From: DATEEG01 sp035525055
GTDB taxonomy: Bacteria > Actinomycetota > Acidimicrobiia > Spongiisociales > ZC4RG35
Length of the DNA: 64,000 nt
Direction of reading: 5' to 3'
Assembly: GCA_035525055.1 (NCBI GenBank)
Contig: DATLEZ010000023.1
Coordinates: 16,257-80,256, forward strand
This document shows positions 1-8,100 of this stretch, in pieces. The translations under genes were made by a program, and so were the position numbers. The first letter of the stretch is position 1, and every line of letters begins with the position of its first letter. The notes below the pieces were generated by a model. The model ran no database searches, was not told the origin of the DNA, and saw only the letters and a program-made list of their open reading frames with translations.

Positions 1-1527
1 GAGCTGATCTCTCGGGTGAACACCGACGTCGTGGGCGCTCAGCAGGCGATCACCGGAACCTTCGTCACGGTCTTTTCAAACATCGTCTCGGTGACGGTGA
101 TCCTCGCCGTGATGCTCCAGGCAGAGTGGCGGTTGACTCTCCTGGCGGTGGCCGCCTTGCCGCTGTTCACCTTTCCCGCCAAGCGCGTGGCTCGGATCCT
201 CCGTCGGATCGCCGATCAGCAAATGGAGCGCAATGCCGCCATGTCGGCCATCTTGCAGGAGACGTTCAACATCTCCGGGGCACTGCTCGTAAAGCTGTTC
301 GGGCGTGCCAGGACGGAATCCGACCGTTACGGGGTCGAGGCTGCCGCGGCCCGCGACCTCGGTGTCCGTTCGGCGATGGTCGGACGGTGGTTCTTCGCCA
401 TGATCGGCCTGTCGGCGGCAATCGGGAGCGCTGCTGTCTTCTGGGTTGGCGGCTACCTCGTGATCCAGGATCAGCTCACCGTTGGCACCGTCGTGATGTT
501 CACAGCACTCGTGGCCCAGCTTTACGGGCCGTTGAGCTCGCTAAGCAACAGCCGCGTGGAGCTTGCCACCTCGATGGTCTCCTTCGAGAGGGTCTTCGAG
601 GTGGTCGACATGGTTCCCGAGATCGCCGAAGGCGCCATCGATGTTGCAGCACTGGGTGGCGCTATCGAGTTCCACGACGTCTACTTTCGATACACCTCCG
701 AAGAGCCGATCGGCCTGGAAGCGGTTCGTCGATTTGGGCGGCGTGGCGGCATTGAGGAGGGTCTCGCGCCAAATCAGATCTCGAGCCGCGCGTGGGCGCT
801 CGAGGACATCACGTTCAAGATCGGCGCCGGGGAACTGGTCGCGTTGGTCGGGCCGAGCGGAGCCGGAAAGACGACGATTTCGTATCTGATACCGCGGTTG
901 TACGACGTCAACGAGGGCGAGATCCGGATCGACGGGCGGAACGTCAAGGATCTCACTTTCCCGGCCCTGGCCCGCGGGATCGGCGTCGTCACGCAGGAGA
1001 CTTTCCTTTTCCACGACACCATTGCGGCCAACCTCCGATACGCCCGACAGGACGCCACCGACGCCGAACTCGAGGCGGCCTGCCAGGCGGCCAACATTCA
1101 CGACTTCATCGCCTCGCTGCCCGACGGGTACAGCACGACAGTGGGGGAGCGGGGCTACCGGTTGTCGGGCGGGGAGAGGCAGCGATTGGCGATCGCCAGA
1201 GTGATTCTCAAGAACCCGGCGGTATTGATCCTCGACGAGGCGACCTCACACCTCGACTCACGATCCGAGGCTCTTATTCAGGACGCTCTGGAAAGGCTCA
1301 TGGTCGGTCGTACGGCGGTGGTGATCGCCCATCGGCTGTCAACGATTCTGGCGGCCGATACGATCCTGGTTCTCGACCAGGGCCGTTTGGTCGAGTCCGG
1401 CAGCCACCGCGAGCTGCTCGATCATGGGGGCCTCTACGCCGAGCTGTTCGAAACCCAGTTCCGTTCGGCCGCGAGACACCTCAGCCAACCGGTACCAGCC
1501 GCGGGCGGTGGGCCCGACGCCGATTGA
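1..1527 (+). CDS. ABC exporter, fused permease and ATPase (5' end cut by window)
   Basis: This is the C-terminal part of a half-size ABC exporter of the MsbA/MdlB type, which moves an unknown substrate across the inner membrane as a dimer. The frame is already open at base 1 with the conserved exporter motif ELISRVNTDVV, so the real start lies outside the window. The membrane domain occupies roughly the first 200 visible residues and the ATPase the rest. Visible motifs are Walker A GPSGAGKTT (850-876), signature LSGGERQ (about 1162), Walker B VLILDEAT and the H-loop IAHRLST. An extra ~28-residue arginine/glycine-rich stretch sits between the A-loop (FRYTSEE) and LEDITF, where most relatives have a short turn. 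The family is certain; the substrate cannot be read. Confidence 0.93.
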   Translation, partial: ELISRVNTDVVGAQQAITGTFVTVFSNIVSVTVILAVMLQAEWRLTLLAVAALPLFTFPAKRVARILRRIADQQMERNAAMSAILQETFNISGALLVKLFGRARTESDRYGVEAAAARDLGVRSAMVGRWFFAMIGLSAAIGSAAVFWVGGYLVIQDQLTVGTVVMFTALVAQLYGPLSSLSNSRVELATSMVSFERVFEVVDMVPEIAEGAIDVAALGGAIEFHDVYFRYTSEEPIGLEAVRRFGRRGGIEEGLAPNQISSRAWALEDITFKIGAGELVALVGPSGAGKTTISYLIPRLYDVNEGEIRIDGRNVKDLTFPALARGIGVVTQETFLFHDTIAANLRYARQDATDAELEAACQAANIHDFIASLPDGYSTTVGERGYRLSGGERQRLAIARVILKNPAVLILDEATSHLDSRSEALIQDALERLMVGRTAVVIAHRLSTILAADTILVLDQGRLVESGSHRELLDHGGLYAELFETQFRSAARHLSQPVPAAGGGPDAD

Positions 1528-1891
1528 ACAGAGCCGCGAGGTCGAGGGTCGGGGAAGAGAGCAGCAGGTAGCGGCCCGACCTGGCCAGGAACACGCCTGG
1601 TGCCGCTTCCACCCAGCGATGGCGGGGGAGCCACCCGAGCCGGAACCCGGCCGGCGTTCGGCAGACAACAACCTCCTCGCTCGGGGCTGAAATTGCCGGA
1701 ATGCGATCGATGATCGTTGCCTGGCCGATGCCCATTCGCAGGCCGTCCCAGGCTGGGAGGCGTTGGTCCCCGTTCCACCAGATAACAGCATCACATTCTT
1801 GACAAGCCGCGGCCCGGAGATGGGCAAAATTGAAGCCCGCTCGGGGATCCGGTTCGATGGTTTCGTGCCCCGAGAGGCAATCCAGGTTCAT
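1481..1891 (-). CDS. hypothetical protein, 136 aa
   Basis: This reading frame starts at ATG 1891 and overlaps the last 47 bp of the ABC exporter tail to tail. I do not recognise a family. The composition (two adjacent tryptophans in AVIWWNGDQ, alternating hydrophobic and charged blocks, cysteines in CQEC) looks like a small folded protein and not an antisense shadow, and without it the stretch 1528-1928 would be empty. No strong ribosome-binding site precedes the start. It could be a lineage-specific protein or a spurious frame. Confidence 0.45.
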   Translation of the reverse strand: MNLDCLSGHETIEPDPRAGFNFAHLRAAACQECDAVIWWNGDQRLPAWDGLRMGIGQATIIDRIPAISAPSEEVVVCRTPAGFRLGWLPRHRWVEAAPGVFLARSGRYLLLSSPTLDLAALFNRRRAHRPRLVPVG

Positions 1892-1928
1892 CCCAGCAGT
1901 GTGACAAAGGGGTATGACAGAAAAGAAG

Positions 1929-2020
1929 AGCGTTTTACGTTCTACGTCTTACGTTCTACGTCTTGACCGCTGTTGTCAGGGATTTGAACGTAAAACGTAT
2001 TACGTAGAACATAAAACGCT
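1929..2020. repeat. inverted pair of 7-bp-phased TACGTnn repeats (large hairpin)
   Basis: The left arm (1929-1962) and right arm (1987-2020) are near-perfect reverse complements of about 34 bp with a ~24-bp loop. Each arm is built of heptamers of the form TTACGTT / CTACGTC. The hairpin starts right after the hypothetical gene and ends 1 bp before the stop codon of the universal stress gene, so it could act as a bidirectional terminator. The same unit recurs at 42741-42849. Confidence 0.8.
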
Positions 2021-2021
2021 T

Positions 2022-2558
2022 TTACCCGAATTCAAGTTCGAACGTGTCGATCCCGACCCGGGGAATCTCACCAGTGTCCTCGCTGCGAACTCCCGGAACC
2101 AGGATCAGCGGGCATTGAGTCTTCTCCATCACCCGCACCGAGATGCTGGTCCATGCCTGCTCGGTAAAGAGTCGACGGGTAGCGCCCATCATGATCAGGT
2201 CGGCGCCCACCTCCTGGGCCGTGTTGATTATCGCCTCGGCAGGGTCGTCGCCCTCTACCAGGCGTACCGCGGCGGGCCGACCGCGGGCGGTTAGAGCGGC
2301 AATCAAGGGATCCACGACCCGCTTGCCGCGCTCCACAAGATACCGGGCGGCCTTCGACTCCGCTTGTTCGAGGCGCCGGGCGTCATCGTCGAGAAGCGAC
2401 CTGCGCTCCTCCTCGTCGAGAGAGGCAAGAAAAGTCCGAGGAACCTGCACCACTGTCATGACAGTCACGCTTCCGGCCTCGTCGGAGACGAGGAGGTCAC
2501 AGAGTCTGGCAGCGGCGGTCGGCGGCAAGACGCCGGTTGTGGCTACGAGGACGTGCAC
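2022..2558 (-). CDS. universal stress protein (UspA family)
   Basis: This is a single-domain UspA-fold protein of about 178 aa. The C-terminal part has the ATP-binding type signature: VGADLIMMGATRR followed about ten residues later by the S-I-S-V-R-V stretch and CPLILVPG. The GTG at 2558 is chosen because the Usp fold begins at once (VHVLVATTGVLPP). The frame stays open upstream to 2825, but that extension would run over the divergent flavin reductase and has no Usp-like content. The middle is rich in charged helix (LDEEERRSLLDDDARRLEQ). Usp proteins bind nucleotides and respond to starvation or oxidative stress; the specific role here is unknown. Confidence 0.82.
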   Translation of the reverse strand: MHVLVATTGVLPPTAAARLCDLLVSDEAGSVTVMTVVQVPRTFLASLDEEERRSLLDDDARRLEQAESKAARYLVERGKRVVDPLIAALTARGRPAAVRLVEGDDPAEAIINTAQEVGADLIMMGATRRLFTEQAWTSISVRVMEKTQCPLILVPGVRSEDTGEIPRVGIDTFELEFG

Positions 2559-2645
2559 CGCGGGGCAGGTTAGGCGTGGTCGCCAGCCTAGGCCCGGGGA
2601 GAAGGACCCCCCAGATGCCACGATGGTCGGTGCCACAATGGCCGG

Positions 2646-3152
2646 ATGCCTGAATTGAACGATGAACTCCTGAATCAGGTCACCTGGAAGATCGCCAATG
2701 CGCTGATATTGGTCGGTTCCCGGTCCGGCGACGAATGGAACGCCATGACGGCTTCGTGGGTCACCCAGGTGTCGATGGAACCCGTCCTCATCGGCGTCGG
2801 GATCGACAACAAGTCCGTGACCCACCGGCTAATCGGGGCCGGAGGCATGTTCAGCGTCAACCTGTGGCCGGCAGATGACACTCGCATCTTTGTCAAGTTC
2901 TCGAAGCCGGCCATCAAGGAAGGCGACACTCTCAATCAGCGTCCGATCACCACTGCGACAACCGGGGCACCGGTATTTGTCGAGGCACTGGCATGGATGG
3001 ATTGTGAAGTCAGGAACGCCATCGACTTCGGCACTCACACGTTCTACGTCGGCGAAGTGGTGGACGCCGCCATGCTGAAGCCCGAGGCTAAGCCGGCAGC
3101 CGTTGCCGATACCCGGATGAAGTACGGGGGTGTGAAACGGGGAGGGCATTAA
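2646..3152 (+). CDS. flavin reductase-like FMN-binding protein
   Basis: This 168-aa protein has the split-barrel fold of the flavin reductase / flavoredoxin family. It opens with a helix and then NALILVGSRSGDEWNAMTAS, which matches the usual N-terminal FMN-binding strand, followed by MEPVLIGVGIDNKS and a core ending in FYVGEVVDA. Family members bind FMN and reduce flavins with NAD(P)H or serve as small redox partners. It stands alone, divergent from the Usp gene with an 87-bp gap. The substrate is not readable from sequence. Confidence 0.85.
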   Translation: MPELNDELLNQVTWKIANALILVGSRSGDEWNAMTASWVTQVSMEPVLIGVGIDNKSVTHRLIGAGGMFSVNLWPADDTRIFVKFSKPAIKEGDTLNQRPITTATTGAPVFVEALAWMDCEVRNAIDFGTHTFYVGEVVDAAMLKPEAKPAAVADTRMKYGGVKRGGH

Positions 3153-3160
3153 GACAGGGC

Positions 3161-3244
3161 GCGGATCGCGGATGGCGAAGGGTGGTCGCGAGGAGGCCTC
3201 TCGATCGCGATCCGCTCCGATGGTGCCTTTGCGGATCGCGGAAT
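3161..3244. repeat. GCGGATC heptamer repeats with inverted copy
   Basis: The unit GCGGATCGCG occurs at 3161-3170 and again at 3231-3240, with its exact reverse complement CGCGATCCGC at 3206-3215. Within the first block the spacing is 7 bp (GCGGATC GCGGATG GCG). It fills the gap between the flavin reductase and the following SDR. A related CCGCGAT array lies at 7124-7149. Confidence 0.7.
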
Positions 3245-3275
3245 AGATCCCTGTGCCCGTCACTACCCTGCCCGG

Positions 3276-4055
3276 ATGGATGTTCGGGTTGATGGGAAGG
3301 TGGCCCTGGTAACGGGCGCCAGTCGCGGCATCGGACAGGCGACGGCCCTCGAGCTGGTCATGTCGGGCGCAGAGGGAGTGGTTCTGACCAGCCGCAAGGC
3401 CGACAACCTTGAACAATCCCTGGCCGACCTGATCGCGGCCGGGGCTCCACCGGATCGGCTGCACACCATCGTCGCTCGGGCCGACTTCGAGGAAGATGCC
3501 GAGATGGCTGTCAGGGGAGCCATCGAGCGCTTCGGTGCTTGCGACATCCTCGTCAACAACGCCGGCACTAATCCTGCCGCCGGCCCGCTTGTGTCGGTCG
3601 ACCTCGGGGCGGTGGACAAAACCTGGGCCGTCAACCAGCGAGGCCCCTTGCTCTGGTGCCAGCAGGTCGTTCGGCAATGGATGGCCGATCACGGCGGCTC
3701 GATCGTGAACGTCGCATCGGTGGGAGGACTCCGCCCTGCGCCGGTGATAGGGGCCTACAACATTTCCAAGGCGGCGCTCATCCACATGACCTACCAGCTT
3801 GCCTCCGAACTGGCCCCGACGATCAGAGTCAACGCCGTGGCTCCGGGGGTTGTGAAGACGCGTCTGTCGGGCTCTCTCTGGCAGGGGATCGAAGAGCAGG
3901 CAGCCGCCGGCCATCCTCTTGCCCGCCTTGGGGATCCGGCCGACATCGCAAGGGCCATCGTGTTCCTTGCCTCCGATGCTTCTTCCTGGATAACGGGAGT
4001 CGTCCTGCCGGTCGATGGGGGTGTGCTCGGTGCTTCCAGCACACCGATCTCGTGA
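3276..4055 (+). CDS. SDR family oxidoreductase
   Basis: This is a classical short-chain dehydrogenase/reductase of 259 aa. The Rossmann cofactor motif TGASRGIG is near residue 15, NNAG near residue 90, the catalytic serine in VNVASVGG and the catalytic tyrosine/lysine pair in YNISK near residue 165. The C-terminal DPADIARAIVFLASDAS and ITGVVLPVDGG are typical of the family. Lack of an Asp after the second strand hints at NADP use, which is inference. It ends 10 bp before the cofG start, so it may be co-transcribed with the F420 genes, but nothing shows that it acts in that pathway. Confidence 0.9.
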   Translation: MDVRVDGKVALVTGASRGIGQATALELVMSGAEGVVLTSRKADNLEQSLADLIAAGAPPDRLHTIVARADFEEDAEMAVRGAIERFGACDILVNNAGTNPAAGPLVSVDLGAVDKTWAVNQRGPLLWCQQVVRQWMADHGGSIVNVASVGGLRPAPVIGAYNISKAALIHMTYQLASELAPTIRVNAVAPGVVKTRLSGSLWQGIEEQAAAGHPLARLGDPADIARAIVFLASDASSWITGVVLPVDGGVLGASSTPIS

Positions 4056-4065
4056 TAGGGGTTTC

Positions 4066-5211
4066 TTGACCGGTCATATCGCTCCCGATCCCGACCTTGC
4101 TCTCGCCTATCTCGACGGCTCGACCGATCCGGCACCGCTTTTCGCGCACGCCAGAACACTGCGCGACGACGGCAAGGGGCGGACTGTCACGTACAGTCGC
4201 AAAGTCTTCGTTCCACTGACGACGCTGTGCCGAGACCGCTGCACCTACTGCACGTTTGCTCAACCTCCCGGGGGCGGCGGCATGTACCTCGAACCCGAGG
4301 AGGTTCTGGCCATTGCGAAAGCCGGTGCTAGGTGGAACTGCACAGAAGCCTTGTTCACTCTCGGCGATCGGCCCGAGGATCGATGGGAACAGGCCCGCCA
4401 CTTCCTCGAGGCGCATGGCGAAACGTCGACCCTGGGCTATGTGGAGTCGATGTGTCGCATCGTCCTCGAAGAGACCGGGGTGTTTCCGCATGCCAACCCC
4501 GGGCTGATGAACGGCGCCGAAATGCAGGCGCTACGGCCGCTCAATCCCTCGATGGGCCTGATGCTCGAGAACGTTTCTCCACGGCTCATGGAGCCGGGCT
4601 TGCCCCATCACAATTGCCCCGACAAGGATCCTCTCCTGCGACTCGAGATGATTCGAACGGCCGGACGGCTCAAGGTGCCGTTCACTACCGGCATCCTGGT
4701 CGGCATCGGCGAGAATAATCGTGAGATTGTCGACTCGCTGTTCGCGCTTGCTGCTGAGCAGCAGGCGCTCGGTTGCATACAGGAAGTGATCGTTCAGAAC
4801 TTCAGAGCCAAGGCCAACACGCCGATGCGTCGACATGCCGAGCCCCTCCCGTCGTGGTTTGCCCGGGTCGTAGCTCTGGCTCGGTGGATCATGGGCCCGA
4901 CCATGAACATCCAGGTACCACCTAACCTCACGGAGCGTTTCGAGGTCTATCTCGACGCCGGGATCAACGATTGGGGCGGCGTCAGCCCTCTGACCATCGA
5001 TTGGGTCAATCCCGAACAGCCCTGGCCCCACCTCGACGAGCTGGAAGCCCGGACCGCAGCCGCTGGCTTTGACCTGGTCCCACGACTTCCCGTCTATCCC
5101 GAGTTCGCCACTCCGGAGTGGATCGACTCCGGGCTCTGGCCACGGGTTAGAGATGCAAGCGACGAGCGCGGGTACGCTTCCTTTCCCTCTATGGAGAAGT
5201 CAGCGCTGTGA
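4066..5211 (+). CDS. cofG: 7,8-didemethyl-8-hydroxy-5-deazariboflavin synthase subunit CofG
   Basis: CofG is a radical-SAM enzyme that works with CofH to build the deazaflavin chromophore Fo of coenzyme F420 from tyrosine and the ribityl-aminouracil intermediate. The [4Fe-4S] motif is C55-x3-C59-x2-C62 (CRDRCTYC). The later motifs TLGDRPEDRW, YVESMCRIVLEETG and GINDWGGVSPLTIDWVNPE fit CofG. I prefer the TTG at 4066 preceded by AGGGG (4057-4061); the frame is open back to 4015, inside the upstream SDR. The stop overlaps the cofH start by 4 bp, so the two are translationally coupled. In many actinobacteria both halves are fused as FbiC; here they are separate. Confidence 0.95.
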   Translation: MTGHIAPDPDLALAYLDGSTDPAPLFAHARTLRDDGKGRTVTYSRKVFVPLTTLCRDRCTYCTFAQPPGGGGMYLEPEEVLAIAKAGARWNCTEALFTLGDRPEDRWEQARHFLEAHGETSTLGYVESMCRIVLEETGVFPHANPGLMNGAEMQALRPLNPSMGLMLENVSPRLMEPGLPHHNCPDKDPLLRLEMIRTAGRLKVPFTTGILVGIGENNREIVDSLFALAAEQQALGCIQEVIVQNFRAKANTPMRRHAEPLPSWFARVVALARWIMGPTMNIQVPPNLTERFEVYLDAGINDWGGVSPLTIDWVNPEQPWPHLDELEARTAAAGFDLVPRLPVYPEFATPEWIDSGLWPRVRDASDERGYASFPSMEKSAL

Positions 5212-7103
5212 TCGTCACCTTCTGCCGGGTCCGACCTGCCGCACTCGTCAACGAGTTGACCGCGACCACCCGCAGGCGAGAGGGCACGACCGTCATCGAA
5301 GTAGACGACCTGACCTCCGCGGAGGCGGCTGCAGCTGCTGGCGGCGGCTTGTTACCCGTGAGCACGACTCCGCCGGCAGGGGACTCTCTGCCGACGACAG
5401 CGGCGTGGGTGCTCGAAGCCGGCGAAGCCCTTCAGGGCCACATTGTCGGATGGCGTCTTACGATCGATGCGGGATCTACCAGCTACGAGCATGTGCTGGA
5501 CGCGGCGGCGAGAACCGGCGCGGCCTTTATCCGTTCGCCCCGGAGCCGCGTGGCCGACCTGGCGCGGATTGCTTCCCTTCCGGGGCTGACCACCTCGATT
5601 TCGGTGTTCGTCGACGACGTCGACCAGGCGGTGGTTGCGGTGGAGTCAGGGGCGACGGATCTCCTTCTGCGGGACTGGGACAACGAGGGAGTGGCCGAGC
5701 TTCGCCAGGCGATGCTGCCATCCATTCTCGTCGAGAGGACGGCCTTTCCTCTCCACCTCCACAGCGAGACCGCACCCGCCGTTTCTCCCGGTATCGACGA
5801 TTTTCGGAGCGCTTTGTCACCGGCCCTGTTCACCGCCTGGCTTCGCCAGGTGGATGGATCGGGGGCAGTTCGTCCAAGGGTGGAATGGGCCCCCGGCAAG
5901 GACATTCCGGTCCCGGTGCCGCCTGCCCGGATCTCGGCCCAGTGGACAGATCCAATCTGGATAGCCGGGAGGGCTCCCTCCGAACTGGATGCGGGAGGTG
6001 ACCTGCGTCCGATCCTCGAGGCCTCATTGGCAGGCAATGCTCCGACCCGTGACGACGTCGAGCGCCTCTTCCGCGCTCGGAGCGATCAGGTCGACGCCAT
6101 CGCCTGGACTGCCGACCAATTGCGCCGGCGCCGGGTGGGGGAGACGGTCACGTATGTGATCAATCGCAACATCAATTACACCAACCAGTGCTATTTCCGG
6201 TGCGGTTTCTGCGCTTTCTCCAAAGGACCCCGCAGCCTCAATCTGCGGGAGGAGCCATACCTGATCCCGCTCGAGGGGATCGTCGGCCTGGCCCAGGAGG
6301 CGTGGGACCGAGGGGCGACTGAGGTGACCCTGCAAGGCGGCATCCACCCGGGATTCACAGGTGATTTCTACGCCAGCGTCGTCGACGGGATCAAAGAGCG
6401 CCTGCCGGAGATGCACATCCACGGCTTCACGCCGCTCGAAGTTTGGCAGGGGGCCGAGACGCTCGGGGTGCCCGTTCGGCAGTTCCTCAAGCGCCTACAT
6501 GACGCCGGTCTGGGAAGCCTTCCGGGAACCGCCGCCGAGGTGCTCGACGACTCCGTGCGGGAGCACCTGTGCCCCGACAAGATTCGGACTTCGCAATGGG
6601 CCGAAGTGATGATGACAGCCCATGAGATTGGTCTGCGTGCCACCGCCACCCTCATGTTCGGCCACATCGACCACCCTTCCGCATGGGCCAACCACATCGA
6701 GGTGATACGTCAGATTCAACGGCGGACCAGCGGCTTCACCGAGTTCGTTCCGCTGCCTTTCGTCCACATGGGAGCACCGATCTTCCTGCGCGGCCAATCG
6801 CGTCCGGGTCCGACGTGGGATGAAGTGGTCCTGGTCCACTCCGTGGCCCGGATCGCTTTTGACGGGTTGATACCGAACATCCAGGCTTCGTGGGTGAAGC
6901 TCGGCCTCGACGGAGGGGCGCGCCTGCTTGACGCCGGCTGCAACGACCTAGGCGGAACACTCATGGGCGAGATCATCACCAGGTCCGCCGGCGCCGAGCA
7001 CGGGCAGGAAGTCACCCCGGAGGAGTTCGTCGAGACAATCAAAGGAGCGGGACGTCACCCGGCCCGGCGGAGTACGACGTATCAGATCCTGGAACGGGTG
7101 TAA
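5208..7103 (+). CDS. cofH: CofH-type Fo synthase subunit with long N-terminal extension
   Basis: The C-terminal ~375 residues are a radical-SAM CofH: C328-x3-C332-x2-C335 (CYFRCGFC), preceded by the NRNINYTNQ motif, then the TLQGGIHP glycine-rich turn, HGFTPLEVWQGAETLG and VPLPFVHMGAPI. CofH joins a tyrosine-derived radical to the diaminouracil substrate; CofG then closes the ring. Unlike ordinary CofH (about 370 aa), this protein has some 250 extra residues in front. They read as alternating strand/helix units (GHIVGWRLTIDAGS, ISVFVDDVDQAVVAVESGATDLLLRDW), suggesting a degenerate alpha/beta barrel, and they are not a CofG domain because they lack a cysteine triad. The GTG start overlaps the cofG stop as GTGA. 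Confidence 0.93.
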   Translation: MIVTFCRVRPAALVNELTATTRRREGTTVIEVDDLTSAEAAAAAGGGLLPVSTTPPAGDSLPTTAAWVLEAGEALQGHIVGWRLTIDAGSTSYEHVLDAAARTGAAFIRSPRSRVADLARIASLPGLTTSISVFVDDVDQAVVAVESGATDLLLRDWDNEGVAELRQAMLPSILVERTAFPLHLHSETAPAVSPGIDDFRSALSPALFTAWLRQVDGSGAVRPRVEWAPGKDIPVPVPPARISAQWTDPIWIAGRAPSELDAGGDLRPILEASLAGNAPTRDDVERLFRARSDQVDAIAWTADQLRRRRVGETVTYVINRNINYTNQCYFRCGFCAFSKGPRSLNLREEPYLIPLEGIVGLAQEAWDRGATEVTLQGGIHPGFTGDFYASVVDGIKERLPEMHIHGFTPLEVWQGAETLGVPVRQFLKRLHDAGLGSLPGTAAEVLDDSVREHLCPDKIRTSQWAEVMMTAHEIGLRATATLMFGHIDHPSAWANHIEVIRQIQRRTSGFTEFVPLPFVHMGAPIFLRGQSRPGPTWDEVVLVHSVARIAFDGLIPNIQASWVKLGLDGGARLLDAGCNDLGGTLMGEIITRSAGAEHGQEVTPEEFVETIKGAGRHPARRSTTYQILERV

Positions 7104-7123
7104 CGGCACGCCACCCGCTTAGT

Positions 7124-7149
7124 CCGCGATCCGCGATCCGCTATCCGCC
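7124..7149. repeat. CCGCGAT heptamer array
   Basis: Three consecutive 7-bp units, CCGCGAT CCGCGAT CCGCTAT, followed by CCGCC, begin 20 bp after the cofH stop. The unit is the reverse complement type of the GCGGATC repeats at 3161-3244. Confidence 0.7.
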
Positions 7150-7194
7150 AGAACCACGGAGACGCAGGGTGGCGCAGCGCAGGGCGAAGAGGAC

Positions 7195-7244
7195 GTTTTG
7201 GCGCGGAGTTCTGCTCGCCTGGTGTCGATCTTCCGCGCCAAAAC
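7195..7244. repeat. ~50-bp dispersed hairpin repeat, copy 1
   Basis: The ends GTTTTGGCGCGGA and TCCGCGCCAAAAC are perfect 13-bp inverted repeats around a 24-bp centre (AGTTCTGCTCGCCTGG...). A second copy lies in opposite orientation at 25483-25534; even its centre (AGTTCTGCTC... GTGTCGATC) is conserved, so the two are homologous elements and not independent hairpins. It sits in the untranslated gap before the second SDR. Confidence 0.8.
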
Positions 7245-7298
7245 CGTGGATTTGCGGAAGAGAGGCGATGGCACCTCCAACCTCATATTCTGTCGACA

Positions 7299-8093
7299 AT
7301 GGCTACCACAGTCGTTCCCACGGATACGCTGCCCCTGCTCGAAGACTCGTCGGTAGCCGTCGACAACGCCAGCCGCGTTCCCCGAACGATGGTGGTTACC
7401 GGAGCGAGCCGCGGAATGGGGCTGACGACCGCCGGAAGGTTGGCGACCGACGGGCACAAAGTCATCGGAGTGGCCCGGACCGCCCCCGACGATTTCCCCG
7501 GTGATTTCATCCAGGCTGACCTGTCCGACGAAGGCTCCACTGCCCGGCTCGTGAAGCGCCTGAGCGATCGCTATCAGGTCGATGGCCTGGTCAACAACGC
7601 CGGCAATGTCCATCCTGGAGGCCTCGAGGAAGCGACCTCGCACGACCTGCGTGACACGGTCGAGATTCACGTCCGAGCCGCGATCCAAATCACTCAATCC
7701 CTCATTCCCGGAATGCGTGAGCGGGGATGGGGAAGGATCGTCAACATGGCAAGCGTGGTGCCTCTGGGATCGGTCCGTCGCACTACCTATGGAGCGGCCA
7801 AGGGCGCATTGATTGCTCTTACGCGAGGTTGGGCGGCCGAGCTCGGTCCCGACAACATCACGGTCAATGCTGTGGGCCCGGGGGCCATTGACACCGTGCT
7901 TCTCAGGAACAACTTCCCGGTCGGGAGCGAGGCGGAGGCCCGCTATCTGCGGGTGATCCCGATGGGTAGGGTCGGCCGTCCAGAGGAGGTGGCGTCGGTG
8001 ATCGCGTTTCTATGCTCTGAAGAGGCGTCCTACGTGACCGGCCAGGTCATCTACATCGATGGTGGTTACTCAGCCGGCCGGGCGATGTTCTGA
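7299..8093 (+). CDS. SDR family oxidoreductase
   Basis: This is a second classical short-chain dehydrogenase/reductase (264 aa). An unusual ~30-residue leader precedes the first strand MVVTGASRGMG. NNAGNVHPGG, the serine in VNMASVVP, the catalytic YGAAKG and the tail VASVIAFLCSEEASYVTGQVIYIDGG are all present. The Rossmann loop resembles FabG-like 3-oxoacyl reductases. It begins 195 bp after cofH behind a repeat-rich gap and probably has its own promoter. The leader may be an over-extended start; no internal start with a better ribosome-binding site is obvious. The substrate is unknown. Confidence 0.9.
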   Translation: MATTVVPTDTLPLLEDSSVAVDNASRVPRTMVVTGASRGMGLTTAGRLATDGHKVIGVARTAPDDFPGDFIQADLSDEGSTARLVKRLSDRYQVDGLVNNAGNVHPGGLEEATSHDLRDTVEIHVRAAIQITQSLIPGMRERGWGRIVNMASVVPLGSVRRTTYGAAKGALIALTRGWAAELGPDNITVNAVGPGAIDTVLLRNNFPVGSEAEARYLRVIPMGRVGRPEEVASVIAFLCSEEASYVTGQVIYIDGGYSAGRAMF

Positions 8094-8100
8094 CCAGGGG

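Noticed and set aside
2829..3914. 361-aa minus-strand open frame over flavin reductase and SDR
   Set aside because: Both plus-strand genes have clear motifs; the antisense frame does not.
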